A stretch of DNA of 62,938 nt from CAYJDR01 sp964368965 (GCA_964368965.1 CAYJDR010000009.1:1-62938); one strand, 5' to 3'; shown: positions 30,565 through 39,385, numbered from the stretch's first letter. Notes: generated from the sequence alone by a model not told the origin. Numbers and translations are program-made.

Positions 30565-32328
30565 TTGGACAAATACATACACAAACAACTTGGCCGTTTA
30601 CAAGGTAAAGAGCAAACGGAAATGGTTAAAAAACTCGCACAGCACTACAACTGCTCGGTTGCTACAATATGGCGCAAAGCAAACGCTATGGGCATACGCG
30701 CACGCGGGGAGCGCAGCGACAAAGGCTCTACACAGGTTGATGAAAGCACACTTGAACTTATAGCATCACTCGTGGCTACATCACGCAGGAAGAACGATAA
30801 ATACACCTTTGATGTGAAAGAAGTGCTTGAATACTTAAAGAATGACCTAGGCATTGTGGTAGACGTAAGCTATTCACGCGTATGCGACTTACTTAATGAG
30901 CGTGGGCTTACGGTGGAGCAGTTTAAAAAAGCTACACCACACATACAAGTGATATCTGAACACCCGAATCAGCTACATCAGTTCGACGTATCAATCTGCT
31001 TGCAGTGGTATTTTGACGATAAAAAGAAAGAGTTCAAATCGCAAACAACTCATGAAAAATACTACTCAAACAAGCTTGAAGATACCGTCAAAAAAGAACT
31101 TATCGACAAACCTAAGCTACATCGCTATATGCTTGTGGACCATTGCAGCGGGGCGTTCTTTTTTTGGTACTACTACGCCAAAGGTGAAAATGCTGTCGAC
31201 GGTGCAGACTTCCTATTTAAGTCATGGAGCAGTAAAAAACAGTTAATAAACCAACATTTAAACATTGATGATTATAACGGCGGTTACCTATTCCAAGGCA
31301 TACCGAAGATACTGTATACCGACTGCGGTGCTATCCTGCGTAAACAAGAGTTATTGAACCTGTTAAAATCATTAAATGTAGATGTGCAGTTCCACACGCC
31401 CGGCACACCACGTGCAAAAGGCATGGTTGAAGGGCTTATGAATATCGTTGAGAAAGGCTTTGAATCAATGCTTAAAATCAAGGGCATAAAATCAATCGAA
31501 GAGCTTAACGCACACGCACTCAAGTGGTGCATCGAGCGCAATGCACGCCAGCAGTTTCGTGGGCAGAAAATCAGCCGTTCGGCGCTGTGGCGAAAGATAC
31601 AAGAACACCAGTTCATAAAGTGCCCTACATACGATGTGTGGGCAAGGCTACTTGTACCAAACGATGTAACACGTAAAGTTAATGGCAACGGCCAGATATC
31701 CTACGAGGGCAACACTTACACCGTTACAAATAGCGAACTTATGAACGCAACTGTAATAGTTAAGCCAAACGCCTACGAGTACCCAAACATCGACGTGCAT
31801 TATAACGGCGAGGTGTATATACTTGAGCCTAACACCATTGATGAATACGGCAGAAACATAAGCAAAAATTCAACAAAAGTTGGAGAGCATAAAGCTATGA
31901 AAAAAACCAGCATACAGAAATTTAAAGAACGTGCTGAGGAAGTCATGGCGGAAACACACAACACCACTTTTGAAGGCAAAGGCAACAAGCGCACTATGAA
32001 GCCACCTAAGGAACCAGCACAACAAGCAGAGCTAGAAACAGACAACATACACGTTATGGAGCCTGCTAGTGTTCAACCAAAGGTGGAAGTATCAAAACCA
32101 GCAACAACAGCCAAACGTAAAGACGTGAAAGCGAAAAAAGAGGAACAACTTGTTCCGCTTTCCGAACTTATACGTGTGTATATCGAAGAGTACGGCAGGC
32201 TTAAACCAGTTGAACGAAACAAACTCGTTGAACTATACCCAACAGGCGTGCCAATGAGCGTAACCGCTACTGATATATATAACATGCTAAACGCTTCTAA
32301 AGCAGAAGTAGTAAAACTTCAAGCGTAG
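30565..32328 (+). CDS. Mu A-type DDE transposase
   Basis: 587 residues, started at TTG 30565 with an AGGAAG upstream; no better start is seen. N-terminal HTH (residues about 18-45) for end binding. The catalytic core has HQFDVS (Asp141), YTDCGAI (Asp253) and AKGMVEGLMN (Glu289), a D-D-35-E triad in the rve fold. A beta-barrel region (about 365-420) and a Lys-rich C-terminal tail (about 500-587) follow, as in Mu A. It integrates and replicates the phage at the TG/CA ends. Followed by the B protein gene. Confidence 0.93.
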   Translation: MDKYIHKQLGRLQGKEQTEMVKKLAQHYNCSVATIWRKANAMGIRARGERSDKGSTQVDESTLELIASLVATSRRKNDKYTFDVKEVLEYLKNDLGIVVDVSYSRVCDLLNERGLTVEQFKKATPHIQVISEHPNQLHQFDVSICLQWYFDDKKKEFKSQTTHEKYYSNKLEDTVKKELIDKPKLHRYMLVDHCSGAFFFWYYYAKGENAVDGADFLFKSWSSKKQLINQHLNIDDYNGGYLFQGIPKILYTDCGAILRKQELLNLLKSLNVDVQFHTPGTPRAKGMVEGLMNIVEKGFESMLKIKGIKSIEELNAHALKWCIERNARQQFRGQKISRSALWRKIQEHQFIKCPTYDVWARLLVPNDVTRKVNGNGQISYEGNTYTVTNSELMNATVIVKPNAYEYPNIDVHYNGEVYILEPNTIDEYGRNISKNSTKVGEHKAMKKTSIQKFKERAEEVMAETHNTTFEGKGNKRTMKPPKEPAQQAELETDNIHVMEPASVQPKVEVSKPATTAKRKDVKAKKEEQLVPLSELIRVYIEEYGRLKPVERNKLVELYPTGVPMSVTATDIYNMLNASKAEVVKLQA

Positions 32329-32334
32329 GTGAGT

Positions 32335-32577
32335 ATGAGTCAAACTGAAATTGATCGAGTATTAAAAAAGTTTCCACTCAAAAACAAGCTAATCAGCACT
32401 GAAAGGCTATCAAGCATACTTTCAGTTGATAAAAAAACAATTGAAAAGTGGGTTGATGACGGCAAACTTGAAGCATTAATATTGCCATACGGGACAGGCC
32501 CCAGTCAAACCATGCGCTTTTCAAAAGAAGGCGTTAAAAAGTTTTTAGAAGAAGAATTGTATAGGAGGCACTTATAG
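32335..32577 (+). CDS. small HTH protein, excisionase-like fold
   Basis: 80 residues from the ATG at 32335; a GTG at 32329 is also in frame. The middle segment LISTERLSSILSVDKKTIEKWVDDGKLEAL is a winged HTH of the HTH-17/excisionase type. Inserted between the A and B genes, it may modulate transposition or the operon. It abuts the B gene. Confidence 0.65.
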   Translation: MSQTEIDRVLKKFPLKNKLISTERLSSILSVDKKTIEKWVDDGKLEALILPYGTGPSQTMRFSKEGVKKFLEEELYRRHL

Positions 32578-33687
32578 ATGATTCAACTATCAGCGCTACT
32601 GCAAAAGCATAACATATCACATAGCCAGTTTAGGCAGTCGTTCAACACGGCTTTCAACTGCGCTATGTCTGCAAGCTCATTCTCACAACTGTTAGGCACA
32701 GGCAGGCTACTTAAAACCATCGACAACTTCGACACAAAAATCGCCCAGCACTACAACAACCTAACAGGCGAAACACAACTCAAAAAAAACCTATTAAAAC
32801 ATGTAGAGGAGAAACACATGCTAAACGTAACTAATCTTGACCGTGAAGTGCTAAAACACTTCAACTTACCTAACGACCCGTTTTTACCGTTCATCACAAA
32901 GGAAAGTGAAATCATCATGCTACCATCACACCACTATGCACTTGACATGATGCGCGCTAGCCGTGACACAGGCTTTTTCACAATAGTTACTGGTGAAGTC
33001 GGCGGCGGTAAATCAACCGTGCTAGGCAAGTTCGAAGCTGAAACAAACGCATTAAACGAGTATATCACAATTAAAGTGCGCTCAAAAGATATGGAGCGCT
33101 GCAACGCACGTGACATACTTATGGCTTGCGTTTATGACCTTTCAGCAGATAAACCTAAACGCAACTTCGAAACGCTCACAAGGCAAGTTGAGGAACTACT
33201 CAAAAAAACACACGCAAGTGGCAAGCGAGCCTTACTAATAGTGGATGAAGCGCAAGACCTACACACAAACACTATCAAGTTTTTAAAACGACTGTGGGAA
33301 CTGCGCGACGGCTTAACACCACTTTTAGGCATTGTATTAATCGGCCAAAACGAGCTAGAACACAGGCTATATCGCGATAACAACCTAAACCTGCGTGAAG
33401 TCATGCAGCGCACAATACACGCACCACTTGAGCCAATCAATGCAGAACTTAAAAACTACATAAACGGTAAATTAAAGTGCGTGAAAGGCAACATCGAGAA
33501 CGTGATCACAGCCGACGCTATAGACCACCTTGCAAGCAAACTTGTAATAACAGATAGAAACGGTAAAAAGATTAACAAAGCATACCCGCTTGAAATCAAC
33601 AATCGCATGAAAAGACTTATGAGCCTGGCATACGACCACGGCATTACAATTATTGATAAAAACTTCATAAACGAAGTAGGAGCATAA
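32578..33687 (+). CDS. Mu B-type transposition ATPase
   Basis: 369 residues. An HTH-like start (residues about 5-60), then an AAA+ core with Walker A GEVGGGKST (139-147) and Walker B LLIVDEAQD (Asp223-Glu224). The sensor region LLGIVLIGQNEL follows. In Mu, B binds target DNA, activates transposase A and gives target immunity. It is directly downstream of A with the small HTH gene between. Confidence 0.92.
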   Translation: MIQLSALLQKHNISHSQFRQSFNTAFNCAMSASSFSQLLGTGRLLKTIDNFDTKIAQHYNNLTGETQLKKNLLKHVEEKHMLNVTNLDREVLKHFNLPNDPFLPFITKESEIIMLPSHHYALDMMRASRDTGFFTIVTGEVGGGKSTVLGKFEAETNALNEYITIKVRSKDMERCNARDILMACVYDLSADKPKRNFETLTRQVEELLKKTHASGKRALLIVDEAQDLHTNTIKFLKRLWELRDGLTPLLGIVLIGQNELEHRLYRDNNLNLREVMQRTIHAPLEPINAELKNYINGKLKCVKGNIENVITADAIDHLASKLVITDRNGKKINKAYPLEINNRMKRLMSLAYDHGITIIDKNFINEVGA

Positions 33688-33688
33688 C

Positions 33689-34216
33689 ATGAGCGTAACA
33701 CTAGACAACCTAAAAGAAGCAGCTGAAGCATACGGCAATGCAGCTAAAAAAGTACGTAACATCAATGAAGAAATCACTGATAAAATCAACTGTATTCATA
33801 AAGAGTACACAACGCAGTTGAGCGACGCAGCTATCGAAGCTGGTGAAGCTTATCAACTACTTGTCACACTACTTGATGACGCTGAAGCACCAGAATTTTT
33901 CACTAAAAAGAAAACGCTTGAGTTCAGTGGTGTTAAGTTTGGTTTTCAAAAAGGCAAAGGCAAAACTGAGGTAGCTAACGAAGAAAAAACAATCGAACTT
34001 CTTGAAAAAAACTACCCAGAACTTGCAGAAGTTTGCATCGCTATAAAGAAATCTGTCATCAAAGATAACCTATGCGAACAGTCTGCTGACACGCTTAAAA
34101 AACTGGGGGTTAAGATTATCGATAGCGTTGATAAGCCAATCATCAAACTTACAGATTCTGCTGTCAACAAGCTGCTAGAAGCGATGATTAAAGAATCTGC
34201 AAAACTAGCCGAGTAG
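33689..34216 (+). CDS. gam: Gam-like host-nuclease inhibitor
   Basis: 175 residues. It has the Mu Gam layout: a long helix (LKEAAEAYGNAAKKVRNINEEITDKINCI), then the beta part F-F-T-K-K-K-T-L-E-F-S-G-V-K-F-G-F, and a C-terminal helix. Gam is a Ku-like protein that binds DNA ends and blocks exonucleases. It follows B closely, as in Mu-like phages. Confidence 0.88.
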   Translation: MSVTLDNLKEAAEAYGNAAKKVRNINEEITDKINCIHKEYTTQLSDAAIEAGEAYQLLVTLLDDAEAPEFFTKKKTLEFSGVKFGFQKGKGKTEVANEEKTIELLEKNYPELAEVCIAIKKSVIKDNLCEQSADTLKKLGVKIIDSVDKPIIKLTDSAVNKLLEAMIKESAKLAE

Positions 34217-34220
34217 CGCC

Positions 34221-34766
34221 ATGGCTAAAGCTATCGAACCACACCAAATCAGGAAGATTCAGACTGCTAAATCTGTACTTCGCATGGACGACGACACCTA
34301 CCGCGACATGCTTCAACATAGGTATAATGTAGACAGCTGTAAAAAGCTGTCATACCTGGAAGCTATCGACTTAATCAACTATCTGCGCGACAAAGGTTTT
34401 AAGCCAAAGCGCAAGCGTGCAACCATAAAACGAGGTGAAAAAGAAATTAAACTCGCAAGCGTTTATCAACTACAGCTTATCGATGTTTTACAAGCAAACA
34501 TCGTGTGGGAACACTCGTTCCTTGCATGGCTAAACAAACGCATGAATATCATTAAGGTTGTAACGGCCGATGAAGCTTATAAAGTTATCGAGGGGCTTAA
34601 AGGCATGCTTGGTATTAAAACAAAAGATATAGAGCGCTGCACACTGCCGTTCCCTGACAGCTACGAATTAACAGGCATTGCTGAAAAGTGGTATTATGAC
34701 ACAACTAACAACAAGCTTCATCACGTCGTAAACGGTGAAGTCGTAAGCGAGGTGATCAATGAGTGA
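34221..34766 (+). CDS. GemA/gp16-like protein (DUF1018)
   Basis: 181 residues. IRKIQTAKSVLRMDDDTYRDMLQHRYNVDSCKKLSYLEAIDLINYL is the DUF1018 (Mu gp16/GemA) signature. GemA affects host DNA topology and gene expression during Mu growth. It sits between Gam and Mor in the standard order; it overlaps Mor by 8 bases. Confidence 0.85.
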   Translation: MAKAIEPHQIRKIQTAKSVLRMDDDTYRDMLQHRYNVDSCKKLSYLEAIDLINYLRDKGFKPKRKRATIKRGEKEIKLASVYQLQLIDVLQANIVWEHSFLAWLNKRMNIIKVVTADEAYKVIEGLKGMLGIKTKDIERCTLPFPDSYELTGIAEKWYYDTTNNKLHHVVNGEVVSEVINE

Positions 34767-35028
34767 TGCAGAACTTTTACGCAGCATCATAGGCGACGAA
34801 CTTTGGCATAAAGTGCATACTGAGTTTGCTGGCACTACAATCTATATACCAGCAGGCACTCATGAACAAAAAAAAGAGCTGCATAAACAGATTTATCAAG
34901 AGTTTCAAAACGGCACAGACTATCGAGAACTTGCAAAAAAACACAAGCTGACAGTCGGCCATATAAAAACCATCATTAAGGTGAACCATGATAATAGAAC
35001 CAAGCATAACAACAAAACCAACGATTGA
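34759..35028 (+). CDS. mor: Mor-family middle/late transcription activator
   Basis: 89 residues. The pattern F-A-G-T-T-I-Y-I-P-A-G and the C-terminal HTH (DYRELAKKHKLTVGHIKTIIK) match Mor. It is shorter than Mu Mor but has both parts. No second activator (C) is seen in the window, so this protein may activate the late promoter itself, perhaps through the iterons at 23691-23768. Confidence 0.83.
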   Translation: MSDAELLRSIIGDELWHKVHTEFAGTTIYIPAGTHEQKKELHKQIYQEFQNGTDYRELAKKHKLTVGHIKTIIKVNHDNRTKHNNKTND

Positions 35029-35401
35029 CGCCGAAGGCGAGTTTAGGAAACTCAGCACAGTTTATCCCAAAAAGGTTAAGTATTTTGTGGGGCTGGGCAT
35101 CTACGCTACGATGCGTATGCAAGGCAAACTACCACCTGTAGAAGAACTTGTTGAAGCGGTTGAAAAACAACGCAAAAGCTATCAATGGCAAGACTCACGC
35201 TTTATACCCAATCTCGATAAGTGGCTTACTGAATATCGCTGGATGGATGAACTGCCAGCACCAACCGAGGAAGAAGAAACCCAAAGCGAATTTGCTAACG
35301 AATTAGAAAGCATGGAGCAGTGGGCCCTCGAAAATGGCTGGAAGCTTAGCGATATACCGTTTAAAGACTTTCAAGACGCATACTGGGGGCGAAATGATTA
35401 A
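34988..35401 (+). CDS. phage protein of unknown function, replication-style
   Basis: 137 residues, overlapping the end of mor. The segment GKLPPVEELVEAVEKQRKSYQWQDSRFIPNLDKWLTEYRWMDE is like the C-terminal part of phage replication-region proteins with the pattern I-P-N-x-x-x-W-L-x-x-R-W. An acidic tail follows. It may be a DNA-binding or loader factor; unproven. Confidence 0.55.
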   Translation: MIIEPSITTKPTIDAEGEFRKLSTVYPKKVKYFVGLGIYATMRMQGKLPPVEELVEAVEKQRKSYQWQDSRFIPNLDKWLTEYRWMDELPAPTEEEETQSEFANELESMEQWALENGWKLSDIPFKDFQDAYWGRND

Positions 35402-35522
35402 AATTTTTAAAGGCATAGCCTACTTTATGATAGCACTTGCTATTGTAGCAATCGGTGCTGCAGGCATTATACTTGTCGCACCGTTTTATATCGCAGATGC
35501 TATCCATAAAGGCGATTTATAA
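35394..35522 (+). CDS. small single-span membrane protein
   Basis: 42 residues from the ATG at 35394, with GGGGG upstream. One membrane segment (about residues 8-33: AYFMIALAIVAIGAAGIILVAPFYI). A small inner-membrane protein near the end of the early operon; possible roles are exclusion or lysis control. No family is recognised. Confidence 0.5.
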   Translation: MIKIFKGIAYFMIALAIVAIGAAGIILVAPFYIADAIHKGDL

Positions 35523-35532
35523 GGAGTAATAC

Positions 35533-35625
35533 ATGAAGACATGCCCAGATTGTGGCGAAATACTTATTGCTGGCGAAGGTTGCTACCATTGCCAAGCATG
35601 CGGCTTTACAGCTTGCGGTTATTAA
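35533..35625 (+). CDS. 30-residue zinc-ribbon protein
   Basis: ATG at 35533 with AAGGAG, stop at 35623-35625. It has CPDCGE, later CYHCQACGF and a final C-G-Y, i.e. five or six Cys of a minimal zinc ribbon. The pattern is close to the C-terminal zinc ribbon of class II ribonucleotide reductases (CPDCG...GC..C..CG...C). It stands just before a terminator and a cargo gene. In Mu a zinc-finger protein (Com) precedes the modification gene; a parallel is only a guess. Confidence 0.6.
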   Translation: MKTCPDCGEILIAGEGCYHCQACGFTACGY

Positions 35626-35631
35626 CAACAT

Positions 35632-35654
35632 GGGGCGAAAGCCCCTTTAATTTT
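35632..35654 (+). terminator. terminator of the early operon
   Basis: GGGGC, GAAA loop, GCCCC followed by TTTAATTTT. It separates the early operon from the PAPS-reductase-like gene, which has its own GGAGG. Confidence 0.75.
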
Positions 35655-35667
35655 ATACGGAGGAAAT

Positions 35668-36582
35668 ATGCGTTTAGAAGATATTCAAAAATACCCGCTT
35701 GAAATTAAAATTGCTAAAACAGAAAATTTAATACATGAATGGGTTAATTTTTATGGAATTAATAAAGTTTATATCGCTTACAGTGGTGGGAAAGACAGTG
35801 AAGTATTGTTAAATATTGCATCTAGGCTATATCCAAATATCAAGGCAGTGTTCTGCAATACCTCGATGGAATACCCTGAAACGATTAAACACGTCTTATA
35901 TAAACGTGAACAGGGATATAATATTGATATTATCAAACCAAAAATGTCTTTTGCAAAGGTTGTATCGCGCTACGGTTACCCTATAATCAGCAAGGAGCAA
36001 TCAAGATATCTAGGGGATGTGCAGCGAAGTAAAAGTAAGAAACTTATAAATTTGCGACTGGGTTTAACGTCTAGTTCTTTTTGCATTTCTAAAAAATGGC
36101 GATACTTAATTAATGAAGATTTTAAAATCAGTGATAAATGTTGCGATATTTTAAAAAAACAACCTTTTGCAATCTATGAAAAAAACACAGGTCGAAAACC
36201 TATTATTGCTACTTTGGCATGTGAATCAAGATTGCGTTTTCAACAGTGGCTTAAACTTGGATGCAATTCATTTGAGTGCACAAAGCCTAAAAGTAAACCA
36301 ATGTCATTTTGGTTAGAAAAAGATATTTGGGACTATGTCAATTTAAACAATATTGAGTTATCAGCTATGTATACCATACACGGAGCAAAACGAACTGGCT
36401 GTTATGGTTGTTTATTTGGGATACATATCGAACAACAGCTTACAGGAACTAATAGAATTGCGCAATTATCCAAAACCCACCCAAAATTATTTTATTATTT
36501 AAACGAAAAGCTAGATTATAAAAGAATACTTAATACGCTTAACATACCTACAACAAATTTAACTATAAATGACTTTCTTTAA
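35668..36582 (+). CDS. PAPS-reductase-like phage protein (PP-loop)
   Basis: 304 residues. A PP-loop SGGKDSEV near residue 36 is followed by VFCNTSMEYPETIKHV, as in phosphoadenosine phosphosulfate reductase-fold enzymes and DndC. Later Cys occur in SSSFCISKKW, CCDIL, ACESR, CNSFEC and TGCYGC, enough for an Fe-S or zinc site. It is more AT-rich than its neighbours and lies between two terminators at the phage end, so it looks like late-added cargo. Possible role: thio-modification of DNA or tRNA, or sulfur chemistry. The substrate is unknown. Confidence 0.75.
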   Translation: MRLEDIQKYPLEIKIAKTENLIHEWVNFYGINKVYIAYSGGKDSEVLLNIASRLYPNIKAVFCNTSMEYPETIKHVLYKREQGYNIDIIKPKMSFAKVVSRYGYPIISKEQSRYLGDVQRSKSKKLINLRLGLTSSSFCISKKWRYLINEDFKISDKCCDILKKQPFAIYEKNTGRKPIIATLACESRLRFQQWLKLGCNSFECTKPKSKPMSFWLEKDIWDYVNLNNIELSAMYTIHGAKRTGCYGCLFGIHIEQQLTGTNRIAQLSKTHPKLFYYLNEKLDYKRILNTLNIPTTNLTINDFL

Positions 36583-36608
36583 AGGCAACCTTCGGGTTGT
36601 CTTTTTTT
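36582..36608 (+). terminator. terminator after the PAPS-reductase-like gene
   Basis: AAGGCAACC, TTC loop, GGGTTGTC with a seven-T run. It protects the phage end and host flank from outward transcription. Confidence 0.85.
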
Positions 36609-36642
36609 GTGTTAATTTTAAAATTTAAAGTAAGTTCAAAAT

Positions 36643-36734
36643 TTATCACATGTTCACATCTGTTTTAGAATTGTCGTAAATTTTTCACACCACTTATCGC
36701 ACTATCAATAGTTTAGTTATCTCAGGTCTGGTCA
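36643..36734 (-). promoter_or_regulatory. prophage right terminus with transposase-type sites
   Basis: Read inward from 36734: TGACCAGAC, CTGAGATAA at offset 9, GTGCGATAAGTG at offset 32 (36691-36702), and a weaker TGTGATAA near 36643-36650. The offsets match the other end. This is the counterpart of the left (c-side) end of Mu. Confidence 0.78.
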
Positions 36735-36740
36735 GTTTTG
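36735..36740 (+). repeat. target-site duplication, right copy (GTTTTG)
   Basis: GTTTTG follows the CA that ends the prophage and matches 1357-1362. The copy is in the peptidase frame (TTT-GAA), as expected for the original target. Confidence 0.85.
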
Positions 36741-37849
36741 AAAAAGAAGTTGCAGAGCTTGTTGCTATAGAAAGTGGAAGCTATGATATTGCTGGTGTTA
36801 TTGAAGTCAATGAGTTGCTAGCAAGCAAGTTTAAGCAGGCTGGCTGGGACATTACTTGGCTAGAGCACACTAAAGGGCCTTTATCAAATAGTTTTATTGT
36901 GCATAAGGGTGAAGTAAGTAGCCTAAACCTACTATTTCTTTGCCATACTGATACAGTGTTCAAAAATGGTGACACACACAAAAATCCATTTCGTAAAACA
37001 GAAGATGGTAAACGATACATGGGGCTTGGCGTGTATGATATGAAAGCATCATGTCTGTATGCTTTATATATTGCTGAAGAAATAATGAAAGAAGCGCCTG
37101 AAAATTCTGGAAGAGTAGCTTTTCTATTTAATGGTCAAGAAGAAATAAGCAGCATTGGCACACGTGAAGTTATTGAAAAATATTGTAAAATTAGTAAATA
37201 TGTGTTCGCTTTAGAGCCAGCAAGAGCAAATGGTGCAAGTGTTAAACAGCGCAAAGGTGTATCGAGGTATAACATCTCATTTACAGGTAAACCTGCACAT
37301 TCAGGCGTCAATCCGCAAGATGGCGAGTCGGCAATATTAGAAATGGCTCATTGGATAACGTATATCGAAAGCTTGACTGATTATGAGACTGGGCTAACTG
37401 TAAACTGTGGCATAGTTAAAGGTGGCTCAAGTGTGAATACTGTTCCAGAGCATGCAGAGTTGCAAGTTGATGTTCGCTCTGTAAATTATGAAGACGCAAT
37501 AGAAGCAGATAAAAAAATAAAAGCAAAGATTAACAACAAGGCAAACAGCAAAATTGATGTAGTTATAAACGGCGGCATCACTAGGCCACCGATGAAACCA
37601 ACAGCAGAAACTGAGAAATTATGTATAGATATCACAGAGCGTGGCAAGAAATATGGGTTGGACATCACATGGATAGCAACAGGTGGTGGCTCGGATGCTA
37701 GTTTTGCCTCTGGTGTTGGCGTTGTCACATTAGATGGACTTGGACCAGTTGGTGGCAAATCACATTCATTTGAAGAATATGTTGAGATACACGAATTAGA
37801 TACAAGATATGAACTATTAAAAGAAACAACTTTAGATTTGATAAAATAG
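36735..37849 (+). pseudogene. M20 peptidase (CPG2-like), 3' part after prophage
   Basis: The frame holds VAELVAIESGSYD, then FLCHTDTVF (zinc ligand His), GLGVYDMK (bridging Asp), FNGQEEISSIG (catalytic Glu-Glu pair), FALEPARANG, AHSGVNPQ and a final GGKSHSFEEYVE (His). This is a complete M20 core of about 370 residues lacking its first seven codons, which stand at 1341-1362. The only in-frame start left is TTG at 36815, which would lose the N-terminal helix. It is thus probably inactive while the phage is present. A zinc-dependent hydrolase of acyl or peptidyl amino acids. Confidence 0.88.
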
Positions 37850-37861
37850 AGGGGGTTGGAG

Positions 37862-39235
37862 ATGTTTTTACTTTCATTAGGTTTAATTATTTTTGCTATA
37901 ACGGCTTATGCAATTATTAAGCGTTATAACACAACGATGGTGTTGATGCTTTCTGGTATCGCATTGTTTACACTAGCATTTGCATTTGATGCAGATTATT
38001 TCACAGTTAAGGGGTTTAAGTCATCAGGCTCGGAAGTCATTGATGTGTTTGCAGTTTTTACTAAAATCATAAGTTCAAGAATTGGCTCGATAGGCCTAAT
38101 CATTATGGCTGCTGGTGGTTTTTCAAAGTATATGAACCAGATTGGAGCGGCAGATACCTTTGTTTCGCTTTCAGCAAAACCGCTATACGTTATCAAGAGT
38201 CCTTACCTGCTTATTGCTATGGCATATATTTTTGGGCAGATTATGAACATATTCATTCCAAGTGCTGCGGGCTTAGGCATGTTATTGCTTGTTACGCTAT
38301 ATCCGTTACTACGTAAGTTAAATGTTTCTGCACCAGCGGCAGCGGCTGTGTTAGCTACTACTGCATGCTTAGACCTTGGGCCTGCTTCGGGCAACTCAAA
38401 CAGAGCAGCAGAACTTTCATCTTTAACACCTACAGAGTATTTCGTTAGTCATCAATTACCTGTTGCTATATTTGTTATGATAACAATTGCAGTGCTATTT
38501 TACTTCACATCTAAATACTTCGATAGAAAAGATAAAGAAAATGGCGTTACAGAAGCATCTTCAGGCTTGTTTTCATCTGGCGATAAAGAAGTTAAAGTTA
38601 TGCCAAAAATATACTTCATATTACCAATGCTACCACTAGCAATGCTAATTATATTCAGTAAATATGTTGTAAGCTCTATCAAGCTTGATGTTGTTACAGC
38701 AATGTTTATATCATTATTTGTTGGTATGATATTTGAACTTGTACGTACGAAAGATCTGAAATCGACATTGAAAGATGCATCATCATTCTTTGCTGGTATG
38801 GGCGACATGTTGAAAAACGTTGTAATGTTATTAGTTGCAGCAGAGTTTTTTGCATCAGGCTTGCAAGCAGTTGGGTTTGCACACTTCTTGATTAATGCAG
38901 CGAATGGTGCAGGTTTTGGGGCAGTCGCTATGACAGGTGTTCTAACGCTCATTATTGCGTTGCTTGCATTCGTATCTGGCAGTGGTAATGCGGCTTTCTT
39001 GAGCTTCTCAAGTTTGTCTACAGGCGTTGCAACAAACATGGGTGTACCAGTTGTGCAGATGGTATTACCAATGCAATTAGCGGCTGGTATTTTCAGAAGT
39101 ATGTCACCAGTTGCGGGTGTAGTTATCGCAATTGCGGGTGCTACAGGTGTTGACCCTATCGCAGTTGTAAAAAGGACGGCGATCCCTATGATAGGCGGTG
39201 GTTTAGTAACATTTATTCTATCACAAATCATATAA
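37862..39235 (+). CDS. DcuC-type C4-dicarboxylate transporter
   Basis: 457 residues from the ATG at 37862, which has GGGGG upstream; a TTG at 37856 is also in frame. About 12 membrane segments. DcuC-family features: N-terminal AIIKRYNTTMVLMLSGIAL, the FAVFTKIISSRIGSIGL loop and the region NIFIPSAAGLGMLLLVTLYP. Members exchange or take up C4-dicarboxylates or related acids in anaerobes. It is 12 bases after the peptidase gene, so peptidase product and transporter substrate are probably linked. It has no clear promoter of its own and may be silenced by the prophage. Confidence 0.82.
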   Translation: MFLLSLGLIIFAITAYAIIKRYNTTMVLMLSGIALFTLAFAFDADYFTVKGFKSSGSEVIDVFAVFTKIISSRIGSIGLIIMAAGGFSKYMNQIGAADTFVSLSAKPLYVIKSPYLLIAMAYIFGQIMNIFIPSAAGLGMLLLVTLYPLLRKLNVSAPAAAAVLATTACLDLGPASGNSNRAAELSSLTPTEYFVSHQLPVAIFVMITIAVLFYFTSKYFDRKDKENGVTEASSGLFSSGDKEVKVMPKIYFILPMLPLAMLIIFSKYVVSSIKLDVVTAMFISLFVGMIFELVRTKDLKSTLKDASSFFAGMGDMLKNVVMLLVAAEFFASGLQAVGFAHFLINAANGAGFGAVAMTGVLTLIIALLAFVSGSGNAAFLSFSSLSTGVATNMGVPVVQMVLPMQLAAGIFRSMSPVAGVVIAIAGATGVDPIAVVKRTAIPMIGGGLVTFILSQII

Positions 39236-39257
39236 TATTTTTACTGTAATAACTATT

Positions 39258-39284
39258 AAGGCGGCTAATTTAGTCGCCTTTTTT
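39258..39284 (+). terminator. terminator after the dcuC-like gene
   Basis: AAGGCGGCT, AATTT loop, AGTCGCCTT with T-run. Nearly the same stem as 1185-1211. Confidence 0.88.
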
Positions 39285-39385
39285 GTTTGTATAGATATGG
39301 CAACTGTGATAATCTTATGTTTATTATAAGTGACATGTGACTAATAAAAAGAACGATTATAATATTGCAGAAAATGAGGGGCAAG

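Larger units (their letters stand above)
1363..36734. mobile_element. complete Mu-type transposable prophage (35,372 bp)
   Basis: Bounded by TG...CA termini, a GTTTTG direct repeat and matching transposase-type sites. The early module is Mu-like: repressor, Ner-like proteins, DDE transposase, B ATPase, Gam, GemA and Mor. The late module encodes a contractile tail with head proteins of the DUF1073/DUF2213/DUF2190/DUF2184 set and a DUF3383 sheath. That structural set is more typical of other myovirus groups than of Mu, so the element is mosaic. No essential gene appears broken and both ends are intact, so it may still be active. It is inserted in an M20 peptidase gene. Confidence 0.93.

Noticed and set aside
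36815..37849. Intact M20 peptidase gene starting at TTG 36815
   Set aside because: Conserved family sequence (VAELVAIESGS) extends upstream of this codon to the prophage end, so the gene is truncated rather than naturally short.
38500..39231. Long minus-strand frame opposite the dcuC-like gene
   Set aside because: Antisense shadow of a membrane protein gene; Pro/Thr/Asn-rich with no motif.
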